Origin: Parelaphostrongylus tenuis
Taxonomy: Eukaryota; Nematoda; Chromadorea; Rhabditida; Metastrongylidae
Direction: 5' to 3'
DNA: 64,000 nt
Assembly (NCBI GenBank): GCA_019055375.1
Contig: JAHQIW010007266.1
Location: 62,001-126,000, forward strand
Under the pieces are notes generated by a model. The model was not told the origin of the DNA. It did no database searches and saw nothing but the letters and a program-made list of their open reading frames with translations. The position numbers and the translations under genes are program-made. Each line of letters begins with the position of its first letter. Position 1 is the first letter of the stretch. Below, piece after piece: positions 1 through 10,539 of the stretch.

Positions 1-560
1 CTGAATGCTAGGAGCCTTGAGTTCGCGCAGTGAAAAACAAGGCTGTAACGTATCAAATAAAGTGCTAAATGTATTTCCAAAAGGCTTTCCCCATCGACAG
101 CCATTTGAAGTTTCTGAGCGTTCTCACGTAGTCTACATACTTCTCGAAATTGAGATTTGCGAATAACTTCGATACGACAACGTCAAAAATAAAGTGACGC
201 TGGATGAATATGAAAGATGAGTGTTACAGAGTTTGTGATGGAACTAAATCGAACTAAACGTGAACTGTGAACTAAAGCGTTTTTTTTGTAAATCGGTAAA
301 GCCAGACTGTACATGCAGTTGAATTTGTCTAATCACCGATGAGCTCAACAATGATGCTCATCATGCATTCTTCAACGTGTCCGAACAACCCACAACCACG
401 TAAGATTGGTACCGCTGCCCAACGTTCGATGTAGGAGTGGGTTACAAAATGCGGGTTACTGTTTAATATAAAAAATGAGTCATATTGGTATAATCAGAGC
501 GTGTACGCGTGGGGGAGCATTGAATATAACAGTAAAGAGATAGCATCACATGAAATAATC
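1..560 (+). repeat. SINE-family-1 3' end plus about 480-bp tail, copy A
   Basis: The first 75 bases match the 3' end of the tRNA-derived SINE family 1 described elsewhere in the window (the 'gaatgctaggag...gatc' and 'aataaagtgcta' elements). The following 480 bases align by eye, in order, with 5775-6235: shared landmarks include 'gatgagctcaac', 'attcttcaacgt' and 'cgatgtaggagtg'. This copy is cut by the window edge. The tail is not present after the other SINE-1 copies, so it may be a separate repeat that carries a SINE end. No coding potential was seen. Confidence 0.6.
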
Positions 561-1084
561 TGCCATGGAATCTAAGGGCTCATGTAGCTGCAAAATTAGG
601 ACGTTATCGCATATTTCACTAAAAAATTCTCGTGAAATATTTCACTCCTTTGTATGAAATTTATGACTTCATTACCATTTCCGTCTATCTGTTTCTACGA
701 CAGCAAGCAAGTACAGCGATTACAACGCTTAGAAATCTATGTTTCATCAATCTAACAATTTCAGATGTTGGTGAACGACTGTCCATTCGCGAACTTTCCG
801 CATCGCATTCCAGCTGATCAGATCAACAAATTATCCATTGAAGGCGACATCAACCTTCTCGGTGTCCATCTTAAGTGATCCAAAATGCGATCAAATTTTT
901 TGCGTCCACCAACCACTTTCAACGCACTCATATTTTGTAACCATAGCATTTCTTTGCGATGTTCATTGGTTTTTTCGAAGTAAAAGCATTCCGCGAGTCA
1001 TATATCACAATTTCACCATGTCACAACATAATAAAAGTTATACCTTTATTTCTAGTGTTTTCGTCAAGACCACGTCAAATTTTA
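561..1084. other. Gene-less stretch, nothing recognised
   Basis: Two short plus-strand open frames (632-817 and 838-1167) are present, but they show no recognisable family, no splice context and AT-rich composition. The second runs into a foldback repeat end. I see no gene here. Confidence 0.5.
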
Positions 1085-1195
1085 TTATATCCTTTCATTT
1101 TATTCGAGCCAACGTGTTATGTGGTTTGGTAAATGGGCTCTTGTACAGCCCGATACACGTGTTTTGACCTTGCAGTCTCATCAGTCGGGCAGAAT
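1085..1195 (+). repeat. Foldback-element end (ACGTGTTT family), partial
   Basis: The sequence from 'gagccaacgtg' through 'cccgatacacgtgttttgacc' matches one arm of the palindromic element at 45385-45845 and the single arms at 12440-12650 and 29620-29830. Only the outer part of one arm is present. Confidence 0.65.
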
Positions 1196-2155
1196 CCAAT
1201 CATAATAAAATAATAAATAATAAAAGTTGTTTTCGTTTCTTTTCGAACTAAACTCGATTTCACGTCGGCTCAGATCACTTCCAATGTCAGTCATTCGATG
1301 AACTTTCACAGAGAACAGAAAAGTGCTGAACATTGTAGCCTAACTTTTTCTTGAAAATATAGAACATCACATACAGGGAAGAGGAAAAGCTTTCAAGTTT
1401 GACGAGTAATTGTCCAGCTAGGAACTGTTAGTCAAGATGTGGCTCTTCTCAACACTACTCTAGACATATTTAAAAAAATCTTGCATTTGGCATTGGCAAG
1501 CAAATCCTCGCTTTGTTGATGAACAGATAAGTATGTTTAATTATGTATATGGCATCGATACTTCTCTCTCGAAATCTACCAAACCTTTAAGGACGGCGTG
1601 CATATTGGGAATACACAAATCTCTGGAAGCCTTTTTCACTGGAGAAATACTTTTTTCTTAAACTTCCAGTGACTGTAGGAAGCATTCATCTCGGCAACTT
1701 CAATAATGTGTCTGGGTTCCTTTTCAGCACGAATTTGAGAAGAGACTTCCCTTGCTAAGAAAAGGCTTTGCATTAGACTTCTAAAATCTATCCGAAAGCT
1801 TGAAAACTCTGCGTGCTTGTTTTTTGAAGAGACCTTTCAAAGCGCTCTAGCTTTCAAAATAAAGTTATGTTTTATAGGCACCACGCACTTTTATTATTAT
1901 CACGCTTATATTTCCCTGAACAAATTTCTTTTCTCGGAATTCTGGTAATCGTTCAGAAATAAAAATTCCAAAAAAAATTCTAAATTTATTTGCTCTTCAA
2001 AGAGGCTTCTTTAGAGCACTGTAGTATAAGAAAAGATTTGTGTTCCACAGGCGTGTATTTCTCGCAGGATAGAGCCTTCCCTTAGATCATTAGCAAGCAT
2101 TCGATAGCTTAATAATCGGCGATCTAATACTGAAGTTCTTTTCTAGAAAACTACT
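1196..2155. other. Gene-less stretch with a fragment of the 150-bp repeat
   Basis: No coding exon was seen. About 1795-2110 matches the dispersed 150-bp repeat of 7400-8760: a 'gcactgtag' segment, a 'gcgtgtatttctcg' segment and the 'cattcgatagct' motif occur in the same order. The rest is AT-rich and unassigned. Confidence 0.5.
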
Positions 2156-2159
2156 TTAC

Positions 2160-4740
2160 TGCACCGTAGCAGAGGAAATAGGATTAAGTTTCAAACACGT
2201 TGCGCATGTATGCCCTTAGCCAAAGGAGGACCTGTGAGTACAATCTTAGTATATGAATGTTTTTGTTTACCTGGCAAATATGCTGTAAGTGTAGCGGCCT
2301 CTTATGCAGAGATATGACGGGGATAAAAATTAGAAGAGTATGAGCATCTTCTCAAACTAGGCGCAAGGTATGTTTTGATAAGAGCACAAACAAGTGGTTC
2401 TTTCAGTTTTGAATGCTAAGTGTTTGAGATCAAAACTACACTACAGGAAAATTGGTGCAATGCATAAATATTATATGTAACCTGTGATATTTCTTCTTGG
2501 CACCGCAAGTTCGAGTTTCTCAATATCCAGAAATTTCGGGATATTATAATCTGTAATCAACCTTCTCCATAAACCCTGACGTAGATGCAAATGTAGAACA
2601 ACATGAAGGAGGAGTTAGAAAAGCAGGCCAACGGTCTCAGATTGTCATATCAAGATAGCCACCGATCATATAGATGGACTAAAATTGCGCGCTCACGTTT
2701 CCAACTCAGCAGTCTCTGTTAACCCACACAGTGCTAAATAGTGTAGCACAAAAAATTTTTGCATCACCCGCAAAAGTCTTGAAAAATGACTTCTGAAACT
2801 TGATAGGCGACGTCAAGGTGTAATGAGCGCCACAGATCTTCAAAAACCTTCAAAATTCCGAGATCCATGAGAATATGCGAATATTGGACAAAGTCGCCAA
2901 GAACAAATGGCAGATCATTTGTTTAGAATGGTTGTAAAGAATTTTTTTTTCAAAATCTTTCTTGATGGACAAAGACTTTCCAGTAGAATATCAGTGATCA
3001 TTCCAAAGCTTAAATATCGAGAAATTTGTTCAGAGACCTCCAACAGCGCTGAAACGTTTGAAATATATTTGTTTCACGCGCGTAATAGAGACAAATTCTG
3101 TTATTTAATCGAAAATTTCGTCTCCGTTTCGCCCAGGTTTCTAAGCTTTTCGTACTGATCTTGTAGACGGAACTTTGGTCGCTTTGCATTTTCTTGAAAT
3201 GTTGCCAAATAAACCCGCTGCTAAGCCTAGTCTAGGTCAAAGCGGCCTAACTCGAGGAACAAAATATAAACGTGTAGAGGAAATACCCAAGCATCAGAGT
3301 CATATGTTTTATGCAGATTTTCTGTCAAATCGAAGAGAAATCCTAAATTCAGTACCGAAAAGCGCGCTTCACATGTGACTCGCTCTAGCGTCACCTGCTA
3401 ATAGCACCTATTAACTCACAGCCACCACTCACCCTAACCCAAATGTTTTCTTTGGTACAGCGCAGCAAAACGGCCTTTTCAGAAAGCAAGCACAGTGTTC
3501 AAATTGGTGTAAACTGTTTTGTATAATGGTCACTACTGGTCTGATGGAAGAGCTTAATTGTACAAGATAAAAGCGCGATAACTCGCGTTACGCATGAACA
3601 TTAAACCATTTTGAAAGATAACGCGGTATGAAAAAACCTTTTGAAGGAAAAGTCTACTTCTGAACACTCCAAGATTTACGCTTTAGTGGAGGATTGCCGA
3701 TAGTCCAGTGGAAATTTTTGTCTCCGATTAAAGATAGACAGACAAAAACCGCCAACTAAAAGAGAATGCAGATGTCCTTTTGGATGGCTACATGAATGAT
3801 GGGCAGACGCGCTCTTGTTTTGTCTCAACAGTCTGTATTGTCGAATGGGAACAGTTTCCAGTCCATAGAATGTAGATCACATAGGTCACCATCTTCAAAT
3901 CACCAGCGTATATGACGATCGCTGAAGAATATGTTCTGAAGTCGCATCACTTCAAAAACAGAGTGTTCTAGTACCCAAATATGTTTACCCTTTAACTAAC
4001 GGCGAAAATTAGTTTTACACCAGCCAGTTCATAGTGCATCACTTCAAATGGTAAAGAAGGTAACAGGACGACATAAAATAGAATATTCAGAAGACAATCT
4101 GTTGAATCGGTTGAAATTTTACGCGTCAGGTGGCGTGCTTCAATGACAATTCGGAGATTCTCGTATGAAATTCGGATTGCCAATAGGTGATAGAAGAGAT
4201 CCCAATAAGGTTGTGGGTAGTACTAACAACGTCAATGCTTAGTCTAAAACATCCATTTCTGAAGGGAAAATCCATCGAACTGTTATTGCACACTTTTACG
4301 CCATCTTATTCCTTTTGTCCGCAGAAAGTCGCACTTATCTTTTGCCTTACGTTAGCGAGTACGACTCATCATGGAAAATAACCATTTTATGGAAAATTCG
4401 TGAAGAAGGCTTTCAGCGATTCAACCGCATCCGTTCCACACTTTGCCACGTCGCACATTTACAAGGTGCTGCCTTTCCGGACACACTAGGCGGAAGGACG
4501 ATTCCCAATGTCATATGGAGAACAACGAGCGGTCGAGTGAACGGATAGCACTGAACCGCCGTCCTTCACATTAGGCTTGCAAGCATCGCGTCGCATCACG
4601 AGCGAGTTTGTGATTCTTTTATCACACGTGTTAGTGCGTAACCTATATGAACGTATGCACAGGCACATATACACATTCCCATACTATACATGCATTGCAT
4701 ACTTCTGACATTTTACTGATCCGTCTTCTCTGCGCTTTTT
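2160..4740 (+). repeat. Long recurring block, unit 1
   Basis: The same succession of landmarks appears here and in units at 10540-13420, 17150-19110, 20640-22700 and 25770-28440. The landmarks are 'cccttagccaa', 'aacatgaaggaggagttag', 'cacagtgctaaatagtgtagca', an 'agagaatgcagatgtcc' segment, 'gtttaccctttaac', 'gggtagtactaacaacg' and 'tttccggacacac'. Divergence is heavy, with many indels. Minus-strand frames at 3992-4183 and 4486-4674 are not supported as genes. The unit is either an old large transposon or a tandem segmental duplication. Confidence 0.55.
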
Positions 4741-5489
4741 CTTCATTGTGTTTTTGATGCTAACATATAACCCTTTGTCTCTCTTGTCTATTTATTAGAG
4801 AACAAAATTACAAATAAATCGAAGAATTTACGACTTTTCATGCCCTCTATGACAATAATTCAAATTTTTCAAGACATTATGATGCCATTTTTGATCATCT
4901 AAAACGCCTTTCAAGAACTAGATTAAACATTCCTTCATTCCCCATGGCTGAATCAAACGAATATTGATAAAATCTCTATTTGTGTTCTTTATGATATAGC
5001 TGACACGAGGTTGATAAAATAGTTCACTTGGCTGACCTTTCGACACCTTCCTCTTCTGCAAGGCCAATGATCCGAGTCGATTGTCCATAATGGTCCGTTC
5101 TCAATAAAGTTCCGTGTCTTCGTTGTTCTTCGTGTGGAATTTTTCTTAGCTGAACATCGCTCACTATGGAAGCAACCCCAGTCGATGATATCCTTTACAA
5201 GACAACCACTGTTTAATGATCTTCTGCAGTCACTATTTTTTCCAATTAATAATTTATTCTTTCTAAGTTGGTCCAGAACAACTAACAAATAGTGAAGCAG
5301 TAATATACTATGAACCACTTTCCACTGAGCCGCGAATATTTTTCTCGTTTGACATGGAAAAATCTATTTTTAGTCAACATTAACTATCAGGCAACAGCCG
5401 TGCTACATACATATAGCGTCAAACGAGGTCACCTCATTCAAGCGACGTTCATTGATGAAAATTCGACTTAAACAGCAACGAAGACAAAC
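4741..5489. other. Gene-less stretch, nothing recognised
   Basis: It is AT-rich at the start. A 109-codon minus-strand open frame (4989-5318) has no recognisable domain, composition unlike the real exons, and no splice partner. I see no feature that can be supported. Confidence 0.5.
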
Positions 5490-6240
5490 GAGTGTGAACG
5501 TTACAGAGTAGATCTTCTCGGTATCCTACTTACGGAAAGAGGAGAGACTTTGGCCTTGCGTTGGTAATGCCCGTCGCGGCCCAGAGCTATGGTCCACCCC
5601 AACGCGTTCCGGTAGTTAACAACGAACGAGCTATGGAACGCCACGGCCAGGCTATCCTTGAGATTGCAAAGAGATGTGCTCATTCAATATTCTACGACGT
5701 TAAAGAAGTAACGAAGAACGATTTAAGGCTAGAAGTACTGGATCCTCTTGTTGGAAAATAAGATTGTGACGGGTTAAATAAAGTGCTGTGTACTTCCATA
5801 TACTTTTCCCATCGGTAACCATTCAGAGTTTTTAAGCGCTTAGGTGGGCTATGTGCTTTTCGAAAATGAGATTTTTGAATTACTTTGATACGATAGCATC
5901 AGCAGTAGAGCGATTCATGGTGACTTAGAGTATGACAACGAAAACGATTTTGGGTTCTCAGACAGTTTTAGAATTGGTAAAACCAGACCGTGCGTGCAGT
6001 TCAACTTGCTTAATTACTAATGAGCTCAACGATGTTGCTCATCACGTATTCTTCAACGTCTCTAAACAACCCATATCCATGTAAGAGTGGCACTCTTAGT
6101 CGACGCTTGATGTAGGAATGCGTGGCAGGAGTTTGGGCTGCTGTTTATTGTAAAAATGATTTGTAATTGTAAAATCAGAGTACGTACTTGTGAAGGAACA
6201 CCGAGTATATCAATAAAAGCTATCATCGCTTATTTGAAAA
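5490..6240 (+). repeat. SINE family 1 with tail, copy B
   Basis: A tRNA-like head at about 5540-5600 ('gtaatgcccgtcgcggcc') is followed by the family-1 body: 'cacggccaggctatccttga', 'gattgcaaagagatgtgct', 'attctacgacgtt', 'ctagaagtactggatcc'. The tail to 6235 parallels 60-560. The open frame 5561-5761 is the SINE body and not a gene. Confidence 0.7.
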
Positions 6241-6479
6241 GGAAAAATAAGGAAATTATCGAATATTCTACAAAATTTCGGCAAAATAATAGGACGTGTA
6301 AAAAGTCCGTGCCGGCTTGATTTTTCATTTGATTTCTTGCAATACTTTGTTCGAAACAAAAAGCAAAACTAATACCCAACGCGACTGCCTCTGCAGACTG
6401 CGACTTCTTTCCAGCTTTGAACTTCGCGAACCACATTCTAGCCGCCTTTGCGCGCCGCTTCACGCCATATTCTCCTAGG

Positions 6480-6610
6480 CGCCATTAGAAAAGCTTTTTT
6501 AAAGCGCTATAGCAGAAAGAAGAATTTGTGTTCAACACACGCGTGTTTCTCAAAGGGTACAGTTCATCAATTGGACTATTAGTAACCATGCGATAACGTA
6601 GTAATCGCCG
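6480..6610 (+). repeat. 150-bp repeat, isolated copy
   Basis: It matches the dispersed 150-bp family: 'aaagcgctatagcag', 'aatttgtgttcaacacacgc', then the 'ccatgcgataacgtagtaatcg' motif. The nearest relative by eye is 1995-2110. Confidence 0.55.
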
Positions 6611-6845
6611 TACAGTGCCTTTCGGTTAGTCAGTTCCATGCGGAGAGGTGTGTCCCCATAGAGAAGTCGACGCTCAAATAGATACATTTGCCACAAGGTG
6701 ATAAAGTCACTCAACGGGCATTGTTGTGCAGTCGATTGCTTGTGGCTGGTAGAACGTATACTGTCATACCCTCTTCGCAACAAAGTGACTGATCCGAAAG
6801 GCACTATGCAACTGACGAGTCCGTAAGGCAGAAACACGTGTCCTG
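6600..6845. repeat. Short foldback repeat
   Basis: The segment 'agtgcctttcggttagtcag' near 6616 is inverted as 'ctgatccgaaaggcact' near 6789-6805. The outer arm continues as 'gaaacacgtgtcctgcact'. It resembles the ACGTGTTT foldback family. The minus-strand open frame 6550-6837 lies within it and is not a gene. Confidence 0.5.
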
Positions 6846-6959
6846 CACTTTAGAAATGTCATAGAGACTTCATGAAAGGCTCAAAATATGTTACCAGACT
6901 ATACTGTATCGTATGAGGTTTTAAAAATAGTTGTAAAGTAAGGTGTTTCAATCTTTGAG

Positions 6960-7220
6960 GGATATTTGCTAGACTATCCGGATCCATCAGCACGATTTGT
7001 CACGCTAGTCGCAACAAAGAGCAGGTCGATGGCTCAATTTCCTCATTGATCTGCTTTTCGTTGTTGAAATTTGTAAGTCGTATTGGAAAAACCCAAACAT
7101 TCAATGCCCAAATTTTCTCTGTTCCCGCAAGCATTACCCTTAACTCAAGAGGCTCTCCCAATGCAGGTAACTATCTTACTGCAGAATACATGATCAAAAC
7201 ACTACGGCAAAGGTACCACA
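6960..7220 (+). repeat. Long recurring block, unit 2, 5' portion
   Basis: 'cagcacgatttgtcacgct', 'caaagagcaggtcgatggc', then 'cccttaactcaagaggctctc' recur in the same order at 17480-18330 and, more diverged, at 26110-26300. In this unit the block is interrupted by about 3.3 kb holding the 150-bp array before it resumes near 10540. Confidence 0.5.
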
Positions 7221-7399
7221 GAATATACCCGGCTACCCTACATATGATCCTCAAAGTTGTCAACATGCAAATCCTTGTAACCAAGTGCTTTCTTTAGTAC
7301 GTCAGTTTTTCAGTAGTTTCAGGATTAGACGGTTATTAAACCCTGAGGGATGACGTGTACCAGCTGAGATACACGGTTGTTTGAAGGCCTTTCTCGTTG

Positions 7400-8760
7400 C
7401 ATAGAAGTTTTTTGCTAGATATTTGATAATCGTTAGAAAGCTCAAATATATGCGATTTCGACAATCCGTTCAATTTTAGAAAAAGACTATTCTCACGTTG
7501 TAGTAGCGAAAATAAACTTGATTTTCACACACAGTTTTCTTCATTTGCTCATCTGAGCTTCGAAATAGCTCTTCACTAAAGTTTTTTTAGTCTTAAGATA
7601 GCTCAAATCTCGACGATTTCAGTGATATAATTGGTTTTTAAAAGGTTATTATAGAACGCTGTAAATGCGAAAAAAGATCAAAATTCACGCCCAGAATGTT
7701 ACACCACCGCTCGGACGTCATAGGTGACTAAGGAATGGAATATCGAACCTTCTACGAAGATGTTCTATATAATTAATGACTACTTCTCTCAAAATCTGCC
7801 TTTTTCAGCGGTAATACCACATCCTTGTACAAAAATAAACTTTCAACACCTAATGAGCATTTGTATCACCTGTCCTGCGAGAACGTAGCTTGAAAGCGCA
7901 TTTTCTACACCTAAACAATTCTAATAGAGTTCTGTGTGGAGGTAATTCTAATTATGTAGCTCGGGTACGTGTAGGAGGAGTGCGCTTTCATCATTCGTAT
8001 AATATGGTACCTTTTCCATCAGCACCTATAATTAAAAAAATCGTAGTTTTCGCTTTTTCTAGACATTTTCGTAGTTATTTGATAGCTTAAATCTCAAAAT
8101 TTGAAAGGTATTTTTCGTTTTTTGAAAGGCCATTGTATTACGCTGTAACAATAAAAAGAAAATGTTATTTAGCACTCAAGCATCTTTCTATAAGTAAAAC
8201 TTTTCCTCAAGATATTCAGCAATCCTTCGATAACGCAAATCTTGGCTAATTTTTTAGTACTGCTAGTTTTTCAAGAAATCTCTTTGTTGCGCTGCAACAT
8301 TGGAATTAAGATTGCATTTTACACGCGGCGCGTATGCCTTCTACCGGTACGTGTATGGAAATCACAACAGTGCCATCAAGCCGGCGCCGTTCAATAACCA
8401 GTCTATAGCTAGAATCTCGAGGTTTCGATAGTGTGCTTATCTTTTGAATAATTCTCTTTACAAGCTGCGGCAACAAGAATAAAACTGTGTTGCACATCTG
8501 AGTATTTTTCGCTAGTCACAGCTTTTCTCTTAGACATTCACACCCATTTGATAGCATAAATCTCAACAAATTGGAGGATGTGCTTAGTTTTAAAAAGACT
8601 TCTTAGTGCGTTGTTACACTTAGAAGAATATCAAGTTTTACACTCGTCGCGCACAGCACGCCACGTGTAAATCTCGCTGCACGATTGACACGGCGCCGAG
8701 TGTGAAATTCAATGAGTTCTTAGCTGTACAACGCATCAAAACTTCGTTTTAAAAAACCGA
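7400..8760 (+). repeat. Tandem array of diverged ~150-bp units
   Basis: The motif 'gatagc(t)(c/t)aaatctc' recurs near 7600, 8080, 8230 (variant), 8400 (variant) and 8550, and 'aaagctcaaatatatgcgat' near 7440. Spacing is close to 150 bases or a multiple of it. Between motifs each unit has a T/A-rich part, then a 'cgctgtaac' element and a 'ttcacac(g/t)c(g)(t)cgcg' element. Scattered single copies lie at 1795-2110, 6480-6610, 11470-11590, 31380-31520 and 55480-55770, and in inverted orientation near 52650-52800 and 56160-56300. No coding potential was seen. Confidence 0.6.
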
Positions 8761-10539
8761 GATTATCACTGGTCCTTGGGATTTGTGCTATCGAATGGTT
8801 GCTGAAAGTCTGAATGAAACCTCTGTCCAGCGAAAGATGCTTGAGTGTGGAAGAAAATTTGGTACTTATGAGTTGGATGGCGACATGTCTCTAAGCAGAT
8901 CTCGATCACTGGACAAGAAGTTTTCATAGGATTGTTGACATTCAATCGAAAGCATAATTCTCTAGCTACAACTCCACACAACTGATTTTTGAAAACGCCC
9001 TTTTATATTGGTGTAGCACCTATAATAAAAGGTGGTTTCTCACTTGCTTTTCGCCTTCATTTTTACCACGAGAATAAGCAGCTGGAAGCAAATAGCTTAT
9101 CACCATATAGAGACTTTTCCGTATTGCCAGAATCTACGTTTTTATCTTAAGTTTGCGTCGATATGGTAGAAAAATCCTCAACCAAATATATTAGTTGGCG
9201 CCGTTTCAACTCATAGTGTGGTAAATCCCTATCGAAGCATGCGGTAGATCGGGCGATTACCTTACTAACAAGTCGTCGCTGTGGCTTCCCTTCACATTTT
9301 ACTAAGCTATGAACCTTTCAGACGACTTTGATTACCGGTCAACTCACGAAGCTAGCAGAAAGGGGGAAGGGAGGGAAGGTGGGAGCGAACGATCGCGTCT
9401 GAAATATTGTTATTCAATTGGGATCTCCTTCGCCACATCGACAGAAACTCTAGGTAAAAACGTAGACTCTGATGCTACCGAAAATTGTGTACACGCTGAT
9501 ATTCTTGTCATGCTTCCAGGGACTGATACACATGGTAAACTGAAGACGCAAAGCGAGTGAGAAACAAAATTTTATTCTGAACACTACAGCGATAGGGTGA
9601 TTTGAAAACTCGGTAATGCATAGTTGTTGCCAGGGATTTAAGCTATCGAGTGGTTACTAAGACTTCTGCGAAAATGTCATGCTCAGCGAATGAGATCGGC
9701 TTAAAAATTGATCTCTGTCCAACATAGAAGTATCGCGATTCTTACTTCACCTTTATAGTATAATGTAAAAACCATTTGAAATTAAAACACACCCTTCAGA
9801 TCCTTGATTTTCGCTGTCAAGTAATTACTGGAACCTCCAAAAGGAATGAAAAATTAAGGTTTTCCGAATACGGCTGCGAATAGAGGAAAAGTACCGAGAA
9901 AACTTCTCTGGAGGCACATATTTCTGACCAATACTTTGCATAATGGCGATATTCTAAGCCTTTCATTCAAACACGGTCTCTTTGCGCTCAGAATTCTTCC
10001 ACTATCCATAAGTAATCAACCTTCTCTCGCTTACCTTAACTCTGATGATTGGAAATGAACGAATGATTGATATGAACTTAGTTATAGTGAGAATTTTCAA
10101 TGAACACTTATTGAGTACAGCAGGCATAATGATTTTTGATAATTTACTAGCTGTTATTTAATTTTTATTTATTATGATGACTCTTGGGTTCGTGTAATGT
10201 TAGAGAAGAGCACAACTAAAGATTTACCTTGTGATTCTTTTTGGACATTTCAATACCACTGTTTGAATGGCCAATTCAGTATGTTTGCGTAGTAAATGAG
10301 ATTTTTTTCTCTACAGAAGACACGTAAAACTAGACCAAAAGCATAGAACGAGTAAAGAAAATTTTGTTTTATTGAAGTAATGAAAGAAATCCGATAATTT
10401 TTGCCAAATGAAGAGAAAAACCTTAATAAAACAACGAAAATCGCGTAATTCGCTACAAGCGTATCGAAGTCTATAGCCGTCCCTTAAGGATTAGAAGACT
10501 CAATGAGAAATCCTTGGCCATGGCTCTCCATACACGCTC
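8761..10539. other. Gene-less stretch
   Basis: No exon or family was recognised. The start (8785-8830, 'gtgctatcgaatggttgctg') and 9640-9700 still resemble the 150-bp family. The 9309-9560 frame has no recognisable domain. The remainder is AT-rich and unassigned. Confidence 0.45.

Noticed and set aside
838..1167. 109-codon plus-strand open frame
   Set aside because: No known domain, no splice context, and its 3' third is the foldback repeat end.
4989..5318. 109-codon minus-strand open frame
   Set aside because: No recognisable family and an amino-acid mix expected from chance in this composition.
7400..8760. CRISPR-like spaced repeats
   Set aside because: The repeats are long, diverged and AT-rich with no unique equal-length spacers, and the host is a eukaryote.
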